Position numbers and translations under genes: made by a program. The notes under the pieces were generated by a model. That model made no database searches. It was not told where the DNA came from and saw only the letters and a program-made list of their open reading frames with translations. A stretch of DNA of 16,782 nt, taken from Thiobacillus sp. GTDB lineage: Bacteria > Pseudomonadota > Gammaproteobacteria > Burkholderiales > Thiobacillaceae. Below, piece after piece: positions 1-9,357 of this stretch. The stretch spans positions 1-16,782 of the forward strand of contig JAIWOS010000098.1 in the NCBI GenBank assembly GCA_020217265.1, written 5' to 3'. Numbering within the stretch: position 1 is the first letter of the stretch; each line of letters opens with the position of its first letter.

Positions 1-4
1 TTGA

Positions 5-89
5 TGGTGCCGACGGCGAGACTCGAACTCGCACGACCAAGGTCACTACCCCCTCAAGATAGCGTGTCTACCAATTCCACCACGTCGGC
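5..89 (-). tRNA. tRNA-Leu, anticodon GAG
   Basis: Read on the minus strand this folds as a complete class II tRNA of 85 nt, including an encoded CCA end. The acceptor stem is GCCGACG paired with CGTCGGC. The anticodon stem CTATC/GGTAG encloses the loop TTGAGGG, giving anticodon GAG at plus positions 53-55, which reads CUC and CUU leucine codons. The T arm is GCGAG-TTCGAGT-CTCGC, and a long variable arm lies between the anticodon and T arms, as expected for tRNA-Leu. It sits 35 nt after the secG stop with no clear terminator between, so it is probably processed from the tpiA-secG transcript. In many betaproteobacteria this tRNA stands between secG and the nuo operon, which would lie just outside the window. 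Confidence 0.97.
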
Positions 90-124
90 CACCGGGCTGT
101 CGCCCGTTGGATACTGCTTGAAAC

Positions 125-466
125 TTACTGCGGAATATCCCCCGCTTTGGACCCGTTCGGCTGTGCCGGCACGGGCACCGACTGTGCCGGTGCCGGAACG
201 GCAGTCCGCTCGGTAACGCTGCCACTCGGCTTGTGCTGCTGCAAGCCGAAGTACGCCAACCCAAGACTGGTCAGGAAAAACAGCGTCGCCAGAATGGCAG
301 TGCTGCGGCTCAGGAAATTTGCCGAACCGGTGGCCCCGAACAGGCTGCCGGCCGAACCGCTGCCGAAGGCAGCACCCATATCGGCTCCCTTGCCCTGCTG
401 CAGCAACACCAGCACCACCACGGCAACAGCAACCACAATGTGAAAAATCCAGACCAGGGTTTCCAT
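125..466 (-). CDS. secG: SecG, protein-export membrane subunit
   Basis: SecG is the small accessory subunit of the SecYEG translocon in the inner membrane and assists SecA-driven export. The 113-residue product has two hydrophobic segments, about residues 3-22 and 55-75. They are joined by the glycine-rich cytoplasmic loop typical of the family (QQGKGADMGAAFG, residues 23-35, then GSLFGATG, residues 40-47). The C-terminal tail (from about residue 80) is low-complexity, rich in Pro, Ala and Val, and variable in the family. I chose the ATG at 466 because GGAAG lies just upstream and the first helix then starts directly with METLVWIF; a longer reading to 499 would run into tpiA. The start lies 11 nt after the tpiA stop, so the two genes are probably cotranscribed. 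Family assignment is firm. Confidence 0.95.
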   Translation of the reverse strand: METLVWIFHIVVAVAVVVLVLLQQGKGADMGAAFGSGSAGSLFGATGSANFLSRSTAILATLFFLTSLGLAYFGLQQHKPSGSVTERTAVPAPAQSVPVPAQPNGSKAGDIPQ

Positions 467-477
467 GTTCTTCCAGC

Positions 478-1224
478 TTAATTGGCGGCCGCCTTGCAAA
501 TCGCCACGAACTCGTCGGCAATGAGCGAAGCCCCGCCGATGAGGCCGCCGTCGATATCCGGCTGAGCCAGCAATTCTGCCGCATTTGACGCCTTGACGCT
601 ACCCCCGTATTGAATCGTCAGTCCATCGGCGATGGTGGCATTGAGCGCAGCAATCTTGCTACGGATGAAGGCATGCACTGCCTGGGCCTGTTCCGGCGTT
701 GCGGTCTTTCCGGTACCGATCGCCCAGACTGGCTCGTAGGCAAGCACGGCACGGGCCAGCGAGGCCACACCGGCCGCCTCGATCACGGCATCGATCTGGC
801 GTGCAACGATCCGTTCGGTGATCCCTGCTTCGCGCTCTTCGAGCGACTCGCCCACGCACAGGATGGGCGTGAGCCCGGCCGCCTGCGCGGCCACGTACTT
901 CCGCGCCACCACGGCATCCGTTTCGCCGAACAGGCTGCGGCGTTCCGAATGGCCCACGATGACATATTTGCAGCCGAAATCGAGCAGCATGGCGGCAGAC
1001 ACCTCGCCGGTAAATGCGCCCTTGGGCTGGTCGGACAGGTTTTGCGCCCCCCAGGCAATCGACGAGCCTGACAATGCGGCCTGAACCTGCGCCAGGTAGG
1101 GAAAGGGTACGCACACGACGGCTTCCATGCCTGCCAGCGCAGGCTTGATCGCAGAAAGCAGCGCGGCGTTGTCCGTCAGGCTGCCATGCATTTTCCAGTT
1201 ACCGGCTACGAGCTTCTTGCGCAT
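478..1224 (-). CDS. tpiA: Triosephosphate isomerase
   Basis: TpiA interconverts dihydroxyacetone phosphate and glyceraldehyde 3-phosphate in glycolysis, gluconeogenesis and the Calvin cycle, in the cytoplasm. The 248-residue protein has normal length and all catalytic residues: Asn9 and Lys11 in GNWKMH, His92 in IVGHSERR, and Glu164 in AYEPVWAIGTGKT, followed by the flexible phosphate-gripping loop 6. YGGSV (206-210) and GLIGGASL (227-234) form the C-terminal phosphate-binding elements. The ATG at 1224 has AGGA about 8 nt upstream and gives the standard N-terminus MRKKLVAGNWKM; the upstream extension to 1311 would run through a strong hairpin and is not family-like. It lies downstream of pstB, separated by that hairpin, and is followed by secG. 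I see no convincing separate promoter in the 94-nt gap. Confidence 0.97.
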   Translation of the reverse strand: MRKKLVAGNWKMHGSLTDNAALLSAIKPALAGMEAVVCVPFPYLAQVQAALSGSSIAWGAQNLSDQPKGAFTGEVSAAMLLDFGCKYVIVGHSERRSLFGETDAVVARKYVAAQAAGLTPILCVGESLEEREAGITERIVARQIDAVIEAAGVASLARAVLAYEPVWAIGTGKTATPEQAQAVHAFIRSKIAALNATIADGLTIQYGGSVKASNAAELLAQPDIDGGLIGGASLIADEFVAICKAAAN

Positions 1225-1277
1225 CGTCCAATTCCTGAGCGGAAGTCCGCCAAACAAAAGTGCGCGATGGTAAACGC

Positions 1278-1309
1278 GCCACGCCTGGCGGTCAACCGCC
1301 GGGCGTGGC
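1278..1309 (-). terminator. Strong hairpin after pstB, possible terminator without a U-tract
   Basis: This is an inverted repeat with 15-nt arms and one wobble-type mismatch: gccacgcctggcggt pairs with accgccgggcgtggc, and the outer 14 pairs enclose a 4-nt loop. It begins 9 nt downstream of the pstB stop codon. On the minus strand it is followed by GCGTTTACC, with no real T-run, so it may act as an mRNA 3'-end stabiliser or a weak terminator rather than a classical intrinsic terminator. It separates the phosphate-uptake genes from tpiA. Confidence 0.6.
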
Positions 1310-1318
1310 AATTCCGCC

Positions 1319-2101
1319 TCAGCCGAAGCGTCCGGTGATGTAGTCTTCGGTCTGTTTCTTGCCCGGCCGCATGAATATGGTGCCGGTTTCGTTGAACTCG
1401 ACGAGTTCGCCGAGATACATGAAGGCGGTGTAGTCGGAAATCCGTGCCGCCTGTTGCATGTTGTGAGTGACGATCGCGATGGTGTAATCGCTCTTCAGTT
1501 CGTTGATGAGCTCTTCGATCTTGGCAGTGGAGATCGGATCCAGTGCCGATGTCGGCTCGTCCAGCAGGACGATCTCCGGCCTGACGGCTACCGCGCGCGC
1601 TATGCAAAGGCGCTGCTGCTGGCCGCCCGACAAAGACAAGCCGCTCTGGTTGAGCTTGTCTTTTACCTCGCCCCACAAGGCGGCCTTGTTCAGCGCCCAT
1701 TCGACGCGATCATCCATCTCGCTTTTCGACATGCGCTCGTACAGACGCACGCCAAAAGCGATGTTTTCGTAGATGGTCATCGGAAACGGCGTAGGTTTCT
1801 GGAACACCATGCCGATCTTGGCGCGAACCAGGTTCACATCCTGCGACTTGTCGAGCAGGTTCTTGCCATGAAAGAGAATCTGGCCTTCGGCACGCTGCCC
1901 GGGATAGAGGTCGTACATGCGGTTGAAGGTGCGCAACAAGGTGGACTTGCCACAGCCCGACGGGCCGATGAAGGCCGTGACCTTCTTGTGCGCAACGTCG
2001 AGGCTGACATTTTTCAGGCCCCTGAAATCGCCATAGAAGAAATCCAGGTCACGCACTTGCAGCACGGCATTCTCGATGACGGGCGGTTTTTGGTCGGGCA
2101 T
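1319..2101 (-). CDS. pstB: PstB, phosphate ABC transporter ATPase
   Basis: PstB is the cytoplasmic ATPase that powers high-affinity phosphate import through PstC and PstA. The 260-residue protein has the full ABC set: Walker [10 protein letters not shown] at 46-54, Q-loop Gln101 in [10 protein letters not shown], signature LSGGQ at 157-161, Walker B IVLLDEP at 177-183 with catalytic Glu182, D-loop SALD, and switch His213. The [14 protein letters not shown] stretch is characteristic of PstB within the ABC superfamily. The ATG at 2101 has GGAG 8 nt upstream and lies 15 nt after pstA, consistent with one operon. It is the last pst gene: no phoU follows, and the next gene is tpiA beyond a strong hairpin. 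Confidence 0.97.
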   Translation of the reverse strand: MPDQKPPVIENAVLQVRDLDFFYGDFRGLKNVSLDVAHKKVTAFIGPSGCGKSTLLRTFNRMYDLYPGQRAEGQILFHGKNLLDKSQDVNLVRAKIGMVFQKPTPFPMTIYENIAFGVRLYERMSKSEMDDRVEWALNKAALWGEVKDKLNQSGLSLSGGQQQRLCIARAVAVRPEIVLLDEPTSALDPISTAKIEELINELKSDYTIAIVTHNMQQAARISDYTAFMYLGELVEFNETGTIFMRPGKKQTEDYITGRFG

Positions 2102-2116
2102 CGGGAGGCTCCGTAA

Positions 2117-2962
2117 TTAACGTTTGTCTTTGTTGCGGAACGCGACGCGCACGCCGATGTTCACGGTCAGCACCAAGAGGGCGATGAGCAGCGCGCCAGC
2201 CCAGGCCAGGTTCACCCAGTTGTCGTAAGGCGACAGCGCGAACTGGTAAATCACCACAGGCAGGTTACCCATGGGTTCCGACATGTTGGTGCTGAAAAAC
2301 TGGTTGTTGAGCGCGGTGAAAAGCAACGGCGCGGTTTCGCCCGTGATGCGCGCCATCGCCAGCAGCACGCCGGTAACGACACCCGATTTCACCGCCCGCA
2401 GCGTGATCTTCAGCGACACCTGCCAACGCGGCGCCCCCACTGCAAAAGCCGCCTCGCGCAGACTCGTGGGAACAAGTTTGAGCATGTTTTCAGTGGTGCG
2501 CACCACGACGGGTATCGCGATCAGCGCCAGCGCCAGCGAGCCTGCCCAGCCCGAGAAACCGCCCGTGGTCGCCACGAACAGTGCATAAACGAAGAGGCCG
2601 ATGACGATCGACGGCGCCGACAGCATGATGTCGGTCATGAAACGCGTGAACGAGGCGAATTTCGAGATACGTCCGTACTCTGCAAGATAGATCCCGGCCA
2701 GGATGCCAACCGGCGTGGCGATCAGCATGGAGAACAACAGAATAAGGCCGCTGCCGACGATGGCGTTGCGCAGGCCGCCCCCCTCGGTACCCGGCGCCGG
2801 CGTGTCCTGCGTGAACAGATCCCAGGACAAGGCGGCAAACCCCTTGGAAAACAGCGTCCAGAGTATCCATAACAACGCGACGAGGCCCACGCTCATGGCC
2901 AGCATCGACAGGGTGATGCCGATCCGGTTGATCCAGAGTCGGCGGGTATAGAGACTCAACAT
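2117..2962 (-). CDS. pstA: PstA, phosphate ABC transporter permease
   Basis: PstA is the second membrane permease subunit of the high-affinity phosphate transporter and pairs with PstC. The 281-residue protein has about six hydrophobic segments (roughly 14-37, 66-95, 113-132, 138-155, 194-215 and 253-272). The EAA-type cytoplasmic loop contacting PstB begins EAAFAVGAPRW at 170. GLRNAIVGSGLILL and ARITGETAPLL are typical PstA stretches. I chose the ATG at 2962, 2 nt after the pstC stop (TAA GC ATG), with GAGGG upstream inside pstC. The longer frame to 3004 would overlap pstC and adds an unlikely hydrophilic extension. The tight spacing suggests translational coupling with pstC. Confidence 0.95.
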   Translation of the reverse strand: MLSLYTRRLWINRIGITLSMLAMSVGLVALLWILWTLFSKGFAALSWDLFTQDTPAPGTEGGGLRNAIVGSGLILLFSMLIATPVGILAGIYLAEYGRISKFASFTRFMTDIMLSAPSIVIGLFVYALFVATTGGFSGWAGSLALALIAIPVVVRTTENMLKLVPTSLREAAFAVGAPRWQVSLKITLRAVKSGVVTGVLLAMARITGETAPLLFTALNNQFFSTNMSEPMGNLPVVIYQFALSPYDNWVNLAWAGALLIALLVLTVNIGVRVAFRNKDKR

Positions 2963-2964
2963 GC

Positions 2965-3942
2965 TTACAGGCCCTCGGAGCCCATGCTGCGGCTGATAAG
3001 CCAACGTGATATCGCAAGCACCACGAAGGAAATGACGAACAGGATCAGCCCCAGCGCGAACAACGATGCAATATGAAGACCCGGGTCGGCCTCGCCGAAT
3101 TCGTTGGCGAGTGTCGAGGCAATCGACGTGCCCGGTGCGAACAGGCTGCCGACGATGCGGTTGGCATTGCCGATGACGAAAGTGACCGCCATGGTTTCAC
3201 CAAGCGCGCGCCCCAGCCCCAGCATGATGCCGCCGATCACGCCGACCCGCGTGTAAGGCAGCACGATGTTGCGCACCACCTCCCAGGTCGTACAGCCCAT
3301 GCCGTAGGCCGATTCCTTGAGCACGTCGGGCACGGTTTCGAACACGTCGCGCATGACCGAGGCGATGAAGGGAATGACCATCAGCGCCAGCACGATGCTC
3401 GCGGTGAGAATGCCCACCCCGATGGGCGGGCCCGCGAACCACCCTCCGATGACGGGCACATCGCCAAGCGCGGCCTGCAAGGGAGGCTGTATGTGTTCCG
3501 CGAACAGCGGCGCGAATATGAACAAGCCCCAGATGCCGTACACGATGGACGGCACACCCGCCAGCAGTTCGATCGCCGTGCCCAGGGGCCGGCGCAACCA
3601 CACGGGACAGGTTTCGGTCAGAAACAGGGCGATACCAAAACTGATCGGCACCGCCAGAACCAGCGCGATGACGGAAGTCACCACGGTGCCATAGATGGCC
3701 GCCAGCGCGCCGTACTGGTCGTCCGGCACGCTCCAGACATTGGTCCACAGGAACGACAGGCCAAAGGCCTGAAAGCTGGGCCACGCCTCGATCGTCAGCG
3801 AAACCAGGATGCCCAGCAAGGCCGCCAGAACCACAAAGGCGAACAACTGCGTGGAATAGTGGAAAAGAACGTCCTGTAGCCGGAATCGCCTGACTTGCTG
3901 GATATGCAGGTCGATGCCGCCAGATGCGTCGCGCTCGCTCAC
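2965..3942 (-). CDS. pstC: PstC, phosphate ABC transporter permease
   Basis: PstC is the first permease subunit of the Pst phosphate importer in the inner membrane. The 325-residue protein has a hydrophilic N-terminal stretch of about 28 residues, then six hydrophobic segments near 31-50, 82-108, 125-147, 174-195, 232-256 and 292-315. [16 protein letters not shown] (126-141) is highly typical of PstC. The EAA loop begins [14 protein letters not shown] at 209 and continues to [11 protein letters not shown]. The start is a GTG at 3942 with an in-frame TAG closely upstream, so no earlier start is possible; AGG lies about 10 nt before it. It follows pstS after a 105-nt gap that holds a stable hairpin and an intrinsic terminator, so it is probably expressed below pstS by read-through. 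Confidence 0.96.
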   Translation of the reverse strand: MSERDASGGIDLHIQQVRRFRLQDVLFHYSTQLFAFVVLAALLGILVSLTIEAWPSFQAFGLSFLWTNVWSVPDDQYGALAAIYGTVVTSVIALVLAVPISFGIALFLTETCPVWLRRPLGTAIELLAGVPSIVYGIWGLFIFAPLFAEHIQPPLQAALGDVPVIGGWFAGPPIGVGILTASIVLALMVIPFIASVMRDVFETVPDVLKESAYGMGCTTWEVVRNIVLPYTRVGVIGGIMLGLGRALGETMAVTFVIGNANRIVGSLFAPGTSIASTLANEFGEADPGLHIASLFALGLILFVISFVVLAISRWLISRSMGSEGL

Positions 3943-3973
3943 GTGGAATGCCTATGATTTTGTCTTATCTGCG

Positions 3974-3993
3974 AAAAAACCCGCCTGGGCGGA
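3974..3993 (-). terminator. Intrinsic terminator/attenuator between pstS and pstC
   Basis: On the minus strand TCCGC-CCAG-GCGGG forms a 5-bp stem (one T-G wobble) with a tetraloop, followed directly by TTTTTT. It lies between pstS and pstC in the same operon, so it most likely acts as a partial terminator that lowers pstCAB transcript relative to pstS. The stem is short, so termination is probably incomplete. Confidence 0.65.
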
Positions 3994-4006
3994 CGCTTTC
4001 GCGGAT

Positions 4007-4027
4007 GGCCGGGAGGAACCCCCGGCC
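4007..4027 (-). other. GC-rich hairpin downstream of pstS
   Basis: Perfect 7-bp arms (ggccggg and cccggcc) enclose a 7-nt loop, starting about 20 nt after the pstS stop codon. There is no T-run next to it. It stands just upstream of the intrinsic terminator at 3974-3993 and could protect the 3' end of a monocistronic pstS mRNA from exonucleases. That role is inferred from position only. Confidence 0.5.
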
Positions 4028-4047
4028 TGCCGTTCATGCTAAATGCA

Positions 4048-5064
4048 TTACTTGATGTTCTTCATCTCCGCTTCGACCATTTTCACGACAGCGGGCGGCA
4101 ACGGCACAAAACCCAAGTCTTCTGCCATTTTCTGACCGTTCTTGAGCGACCAGGCGAAGAAATCGACCACACCCTTCTGCTTGGCGGGATCGCCCTTCTC
4201 GTAAGCCAGCATGTAGGTGGCGGACGTGATCGGCCAGGCATTCTTGTGCGCCTGGTCGAGCAGATCCGGCGCCATGCCGCGCACCTTGAAGTTGGCACCA
4301 GCGGCTGCGTCGGCCACCGCGTCCTGGCTCGGAACGATAAAATTGCCGGCTTTGTTCTTCAGCGCAACGAAAGTCATCTTGTTCTTCATCGCGTCGGCGA
4401 TATCCACGTAGCCGATCGCCCCCTTGATCTTCTGCACATTGGCCGCCACCCCCGGGTTACCCTTGCCGCCGACTGCGTTAGCCGGCCAGTTCACGGTATT
4501 GCCCGCGCCGACGTCGCGCTTGAAGGCGAGCGACTGCTTGGCCAGGTAGTTGCTGAACACGAAGGTCGTGCCCGAACCGTCCGAGCGATGCGCCACCGTA
4601 ATGGCGAGGTCGGGCAGTTTGACGCCCGGGTTCAGGCGGGCAATCTCGGGGGCGTTCCACTTGGTGATGGCGCCACGAAAGATGTCGGCAGTCGTCGGGC
4701 CGTCCAGTTTGATCATGCCGGAATCGAAGCCGGGCAGATTCATGACAATGGTAACGCCGCCCATCACGGTCGGCACCTGGACCAGTTTGGCAGCATCCAG
4801 ATCATCTTCGCTCAGGGGCGCGTCGGAGCCGGCGAAGTCCACGGTCTTGGCCTTGATCTGCTTGACGCCGCCTGAGGAACCGATGCCCTGGTAGTTGACC
4901 TTGTTGCCGGTCGCTGCCTGATAGGCCTCTGCCCACTTGGTGTAGACCGCGTAAGGGAAGGTGGCGCCCGCGCCGGTAATGTCGGCAGCAAGCGCGTTGA
5001 TCGAGAACGCCAGCCCCATGGCTGCAGCCAGCGAGGCTTTGGCCAGATTCTTGAATGTGAACAT
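4048..5064 (-). CDS. pstS: PstS, periplasmic phosphate-binding protein
   Basis: PstS captures inorganic phosphate in the periplasm and delivers it to PstCA. The 338-residue precursor starts with a Sec signal peptide (MFTFKNLAKA, hydrophobic core about 11-21) with a likely cleavage site after ALA at 24-26. The mature protein carries the phosphate-binding signatures: TGAGATFP at 30-37, YQGIGSSGGVKQI at 58-70, AGSDAPL at 78-84, and HRSDGSGTTFVFSNYL starting at 159, which includes Arg160, Asp162, Ser164, Gly165 and Thr166. The ATG at 5064 has GGAG 8 nt upstream. A Pho box and -10 element precede it, so it should be induced by phosphate limitation through PhoB. It is first in the pstSCAB operon. 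No lipobox cysteine is present, so it should be soluble. Confidence 0.97.
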   Translation of the reverse strand: MFTFKNLAKASLAAAMGLAFSINALAADITGAGATFPYAVYTKWAEAYQAATGNKVNYQGIGSSGGVKQIKAKTVDFAGSDAPLSEDDLDAAKLVQVPTVMGGVTIVMNLPGFDSGMIKLDGPTTADIFRGAITKWNAPEIARLNPGVKLPDLAITVAHRSDGSGTTFVFSNYLAKQSLAFKRDVGAGNTVNWPANAVGGKGNPGVAANVQKIKGAIGYVDIADAMKNKMTFVALKNKAGNFIVPSQDAVADAAAGANFKVRGMAPDLLDQAHKNAWPITSATYMLAYEKGDPAKQKGVVDFFAWSLKNGQKMAEDLGFVPLPPAVVKMVEAEMKNIK

Positions 5065-5110
5065 GTAATATCTCCGGTAGTTTTTGACGTGCCGCCCTGG
5101 CGACCGGCAA

Positions 5111-5144
5111 ATACTATCGGGCGAATATTACAGTTATATTTCAG
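5111..5144 (-). promoter_or_regulatory. PhoB-dependent promoter of pstSCAB (Pho box plus -10)
   Basis: On the minus strand CTGAAATATAACTGTAAT (5144 down to 5127) matches the E. coli Pho box consensus CTGTCATAAAWCTGTMAY at 15 of 18 positions, with the two half-sites repeated every 11 bp. Exactly 10 nt further is TAGTAT (5116-5111), a 4/6 match to a sigma70 -10. This is the spacing seen in E. coli pho promoters, where the box replaces the -35. The box begins 9 nt after the glmM stop codon and the -10 lies about 46 nt before the pstS ATG. Confidence 0.8.
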
Positions 5145-5153
5145 GCCCGAGAA

Positions 5154-6515
5154 TCACCCCGCCGCCGCCTGCTTGACCGCCGCCGCGATGGTTTCGGCAA
5201 GTTTACGAACCTGCGCGGATTCCCGGCCCTCGACCATCACGCGAATCAGCGGTTCGGTGCCGGAAGCCCGCAACACCACCCGGCCGCTGCCGTTCAGTTC
5301 CGCCTCGACCTGCGCAACCGAGGCCCCGACCGCCGGCGACGCTTCGAGCTTGAACCCCTTGGCCACAGGCACGTTGATCATGACCTGCGGATAGGTTTCC
5401 AGGTCGGCCGTAAACGCATCCAGCGTTTCCCCCGTTTCGCGCAGGGCGCGCAGCACCTGCAAGGCCGAGACGATGCCGTCGCCGGTGGTGTGCTTGTCCA
5501 GGCACAGGATGTGGCCGGAAGTTTCGCCACCCAGCGTCCAGCCCTTGGCCTGCAGGCGTTCCAGCACGTAGCGATCGCCGACCTTGGCGCGCTCAAAAGG
5601 AATGTTGATGCGCTGCAGGGCGTGCTCGGTGCCGAGATTGGTCATCAGCGTGCCAACCACGCCCCCCTTCATGTAACCGGTCTGGATCCGATGCCGGGCA
5701 ATTACGTATACGAGCTGGTCACCGTCGTAGATGCGCCCTTTCGCGTCGGCCATCATCAGCCGGTCGCCGTCGCCGTCGAGTGCGATGCCGAGGTCAGCCC
5801 GGTGCGTTTTCACGGCATCCGACAGGGCCCGGGTGTGGGTCGCGCCGCATTCGTCGTTGATATTGAAACCGTCCGGCGCATTGCCGATGGCGACGACTTC
5901 CGCACCCAGTTCATGCAGCACATGCGGCGCAACATGGTAGGTGGCCCCGTGGGCGCAATCGACCACGATGCGCAGGCCACGCAAATCGAGGTGATTGGGA
6001 AAGGTGCTCTTGCAGAATTCGATGTAGCGCGCAGCCGCGTCCTCGATGCGGCGCGCGCGTCCGAGCTGGCGTGCCTCGACCGTAACAAGGGGCAGGTCGA
6101 GCCGTGCCTCGATGGCTTCCTCCACGCTGTCGGGCAGTTTCTGCCCGCTTTCCGAGAAGAACTTGATGCCGTTGTCCTCGAAAGGATTGTGCGAGGCCGA
6201 GATCACCACGCCGGCCTGCAGGCGCAGCGCACGCGTGAGGTAAGCCACGGCCGGCGTCGGCATCGGCCCTGTCATCAGCACGTTCACACCTGCGGCGGTA
6301 AACCCCGCCTCCAGCGCAGCTTCCAGCATGTAACCGGAAATGCGCGTGTCCTTACCGATCAACACGGTCGGGTGCTGGTTGGGCGGCAAACTGCCGCGAT
6401 CCGCCACCAGCACCTGCCCTGCCGCATAACCGAGATGCATCACGAATTCCGGCGTAATCGGCGATTCGCCCACCCGGCCGCGCACCCCGTCGGTGCCGAA
6501 ATACTTACGTCCCAT
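5154..6515 (-). CDS. glmM: Phosphoglucosamine mutase
   Basis: GlmM converts glucosamine 6-phosphate to glucosamine 1-phosphate in the cytoplasm, supplying UDP-GlcNAc for peptidoglycan and lipopolysaccharide. The 453-residue protein is close to the usual length of about 445. Its four domains carry the standard motifs: [10 protein letters not shown] at 4-13, the phosphoserine loop [11 protein letters not shown] at 106-116 with catalytic Ser108, the Mg-binding DGDGDR at 247-252, the sugar-binding GGETSGH at 329-335, and the phosphate-binding [11 protein letters not shown] at 416-426. The ATG at 6515 has TGGAGG 9 nt upstream. The start overlaps the end of folP by 11 nt, so the genes are translationally coupled, in the folP-glmM order also found in E. 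coli. The stop lies 9 nt before the pstS Pho box. Confidence 0.97.
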   Translation of the reverse strand: MGRKYFGTDGVRGRVGESPITPEFVMHLGYAAGQVLVADRGSLPPNQHPTVLIGKDTRISGYMLEAALEAGFTAAGVNVLMTGPMPTPAVAYLTRALRLQAGVVISASHNPFEDNGIKFFSESGQKLPDSVEEAIEARLDLPLVTVEARQLGRARRIEDAAARYIEFCKSTFPNHLDLRGLRIVVDCAHGATYHVAPHVLHELGAEVVAIGNAPDGFNINDECGATHTRALSDAVKTHRADLGIALDGDGDRLMMADAKGRIYDGDQLVYVIARHRIQTGYMKGGVVGTLMTNLGTEHALQRINIPFERAKVGDRYVLERLQAKGWTLGGETSGHILCLDKHTTGDGIVSALQVLRALRETGETLDAFTADLETYPQVMINVPVAKGFKLEASPAVGASVAQVEAELNGSGRVVLRASGTEPLIRVMVEGRESAQVRKLAETIAAAVKQAAAG

Positions 6516-7344
6516 TCCTGGTTTCCTCCAATGCATTCCACACAGCCAGCGCATCGCGCATGGCCGCCACGTCGTGTACCCGTACGATGCGTGCACCGCG
6601 CGCTACAGCCACCAGATGCGCCGCCACCCCGGCAAACTCCCGCGCGTGAACATCGCGTCCCGTCAGCATGCCCAGCATGGCCTTGCGCGACATGCCGGCC
6701 AGCACAGGCACACCCAGATCGGCAATCCGGTCGAGCCGCGCCAGCAAGGCGAGATTGTGCGCCAGCGTCTTGCCGAAACCGAAGCCGGGATCGATCAGCA
6801 TGCGCTCACGCGCAATGCCCGCCGCTTCGCAGGCAGCGATCCGTTCCTGCAAGAAACACCTGACATCTTCCACCACGTCGGCATACGCGGGCGCATGCTG
6901 CATGCTGCCCGGCTCGCCCTGCATGTGCATCAGGCAGACCGCCGCCCCGGAGCCGGCCGCCACATCGAGCGCGCCCGGCGCCCGCAAGGCGGCAACGTCG
7001 TTGACCAACGCGGCGCCCGCTTCAATTGCTGCCTGCATCACCTCGGGCTTGCGGGTATCGATCGACACCACCAAGCCCCGTTCTGCCAATGCGGCCACCA
7101 CCGGCAATACCCGACGCATTTCCTCGGCAACAGCCACAGGCTGAGCGCCCGGCCGGGTCGATTCGCCACCGACGTCGAGGATATCGGCGCCGTCCTTGGC
7201 AAGCTTGAGCGCGTGTCCGATCGCGGCATCGGCATCGAAACACACGCCGCCATCGGAAAACGAGTCCGGCGTCGTGTTCACGATCCCCATGACGAGCGGG
7301 CGAACAAGCGAAAGGCGATGAGGGCCGGCGTGGAGAACAGTCAT
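6505..7344 (-). CDS. folP: Dihydropteroate synthase
   Basis: FolP condenses dihydropterin pyrophosphate with p-aminobenzoate to dihydropteroate in folate synthesis and is the sulfonamide target. The 279-residue TIM-barrel protein shows both family signatures: [13 protein letters not shown] at 21-33 and [11 protein letters not shown] at 57-67. It also has DPGFGFGK at 185-192, MSRK at 218-221 and RVHDV at 255-259. The N-terminal part before the first signature has the same length as in E. coli, which supports the ATG at 7344. That ATG directly follows the T-run of an intrinsic terminator and has no Shine-Dalgarno sequence. The 3' end overlaps glmM by 11 nt. How folP is transcribed past or from this terminator is the main open question. 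Confidence 0.96.
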   Translation of the reverse strand: MTVLHAGPHRLSLVRPLVMGIVNTTPDSFSDGGVCFDADAAIGHALKLAKDGADILDVGGESTRPGAQPVAVAEEMRRVLPVVAALAERGLVVSIDTRKPEVMQAAIEAGAALVNDVAALRAPGALDVAAGSGAAVCLMHMQGEPGSMQHAPAYADVVEDVRCFLQERIAACEAAGIARERMLIDPGFGFGKTLAHNLALLARLDRIADLGVPVLAGMSRKAMLGMLTGRDVHAREFAGVAAHLVAVARGARIVRVHDVAAMRDALAVWNALEETRNGT

Positions 7345-7367
7345 AAAAAGAGGGGCCGAAGCCCCCC
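7345..7367 (-). terminator. UUCG-loop intrinsic terminator between ftsH and folP
   Basis: On the minus strand GGGGC-TTCG-GCCCC forms a perfect 5-bp core, extended by a G-T wobble and a G-C pair to 7 bp. TTTTT follows and then the folP ATG with no gap. It starts 28 nt after the ftsH stop codon. A GC-rich stem, a UUCG tetraloop and a U5 tract make a typical intrinsic terminator for the rlmE-ftsH transcript. Confidence 0.8.
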
Positions 7368-7373
7368 ATTGTA
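7368..7373 (-). promoter_or_regulatory. -10-like TACAAT upstream of folP
   Basis: TACAAT on the minus strand matches the sigma70 -10 at 5 of 6 positions. No recognisable -35 lies 16-18 nt upstream. Initiation about 7 nt downstream would fall in the loop of the adjacent terminator hairpin, so such transcripts would lack its 5' arm. Weak evidence, based on one hexamer and its position. Confidence 0.3.
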
Positions 7374-7395
7374 GCGTCCTGAAATGACAGGCCGC

Positions 7396-9288
<1,893 letters not shown>

Positions 9289-9300
9289 TTTCACTCCTTG

Positions 9301-9316
9301 GCGCCGCTCGCGGCGC
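9301..9316 (-). other. Small hairpin in the rlmE-ftsH gap
   Basis: A perfect inverted repeat gcgccg-ctcg-cggcgc lies 1-2 nt upstream of the ftsH Shine-Dalgarno sequence AAGGAG. It could affect access of ribosomes to the ftsH start. The function is inferred from position, and the segment also lies within a 15-codon reading frame (9291-9338). Confidence 0.35.
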
Positions 9317-9357
9317 TTTCCATACCGGCGTCGGCCATGACGCCATTTAGACTCATT

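Noticed and set aside
93..106. A small hairpin (cgggc-tgtc-gcccg) between secG and tRNA-Leu as a terminator
   Set aside because: It has a five-pair stem and no T-run on either strand, and the tRNA is probably cotranscribed. It may only be a processing element.
3073..4875. Long plus-strand frames opposite pstC and pstS (268 and 279 codons)
   Set aside because: Both are fully antisense to genes with clear motifs and have no domain signatures of their own.
5490..6863. A 457-codon plus-strand frame opposite glmM and the end of folP
   Set aside because: It spans two well-supported genes on the other strand, has no family features or promoter, and shows the Arg/His-rich composition of an antisense shadow.
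9289..9294. The ftsH start at the first GTG (9294)
   Set aside because: That codon overlaps the AAGGAG Shine-Dalgarno, so the spacing is impossible. The GTG at 9288 has 5-nt spacing and gives the usual MNNL start.
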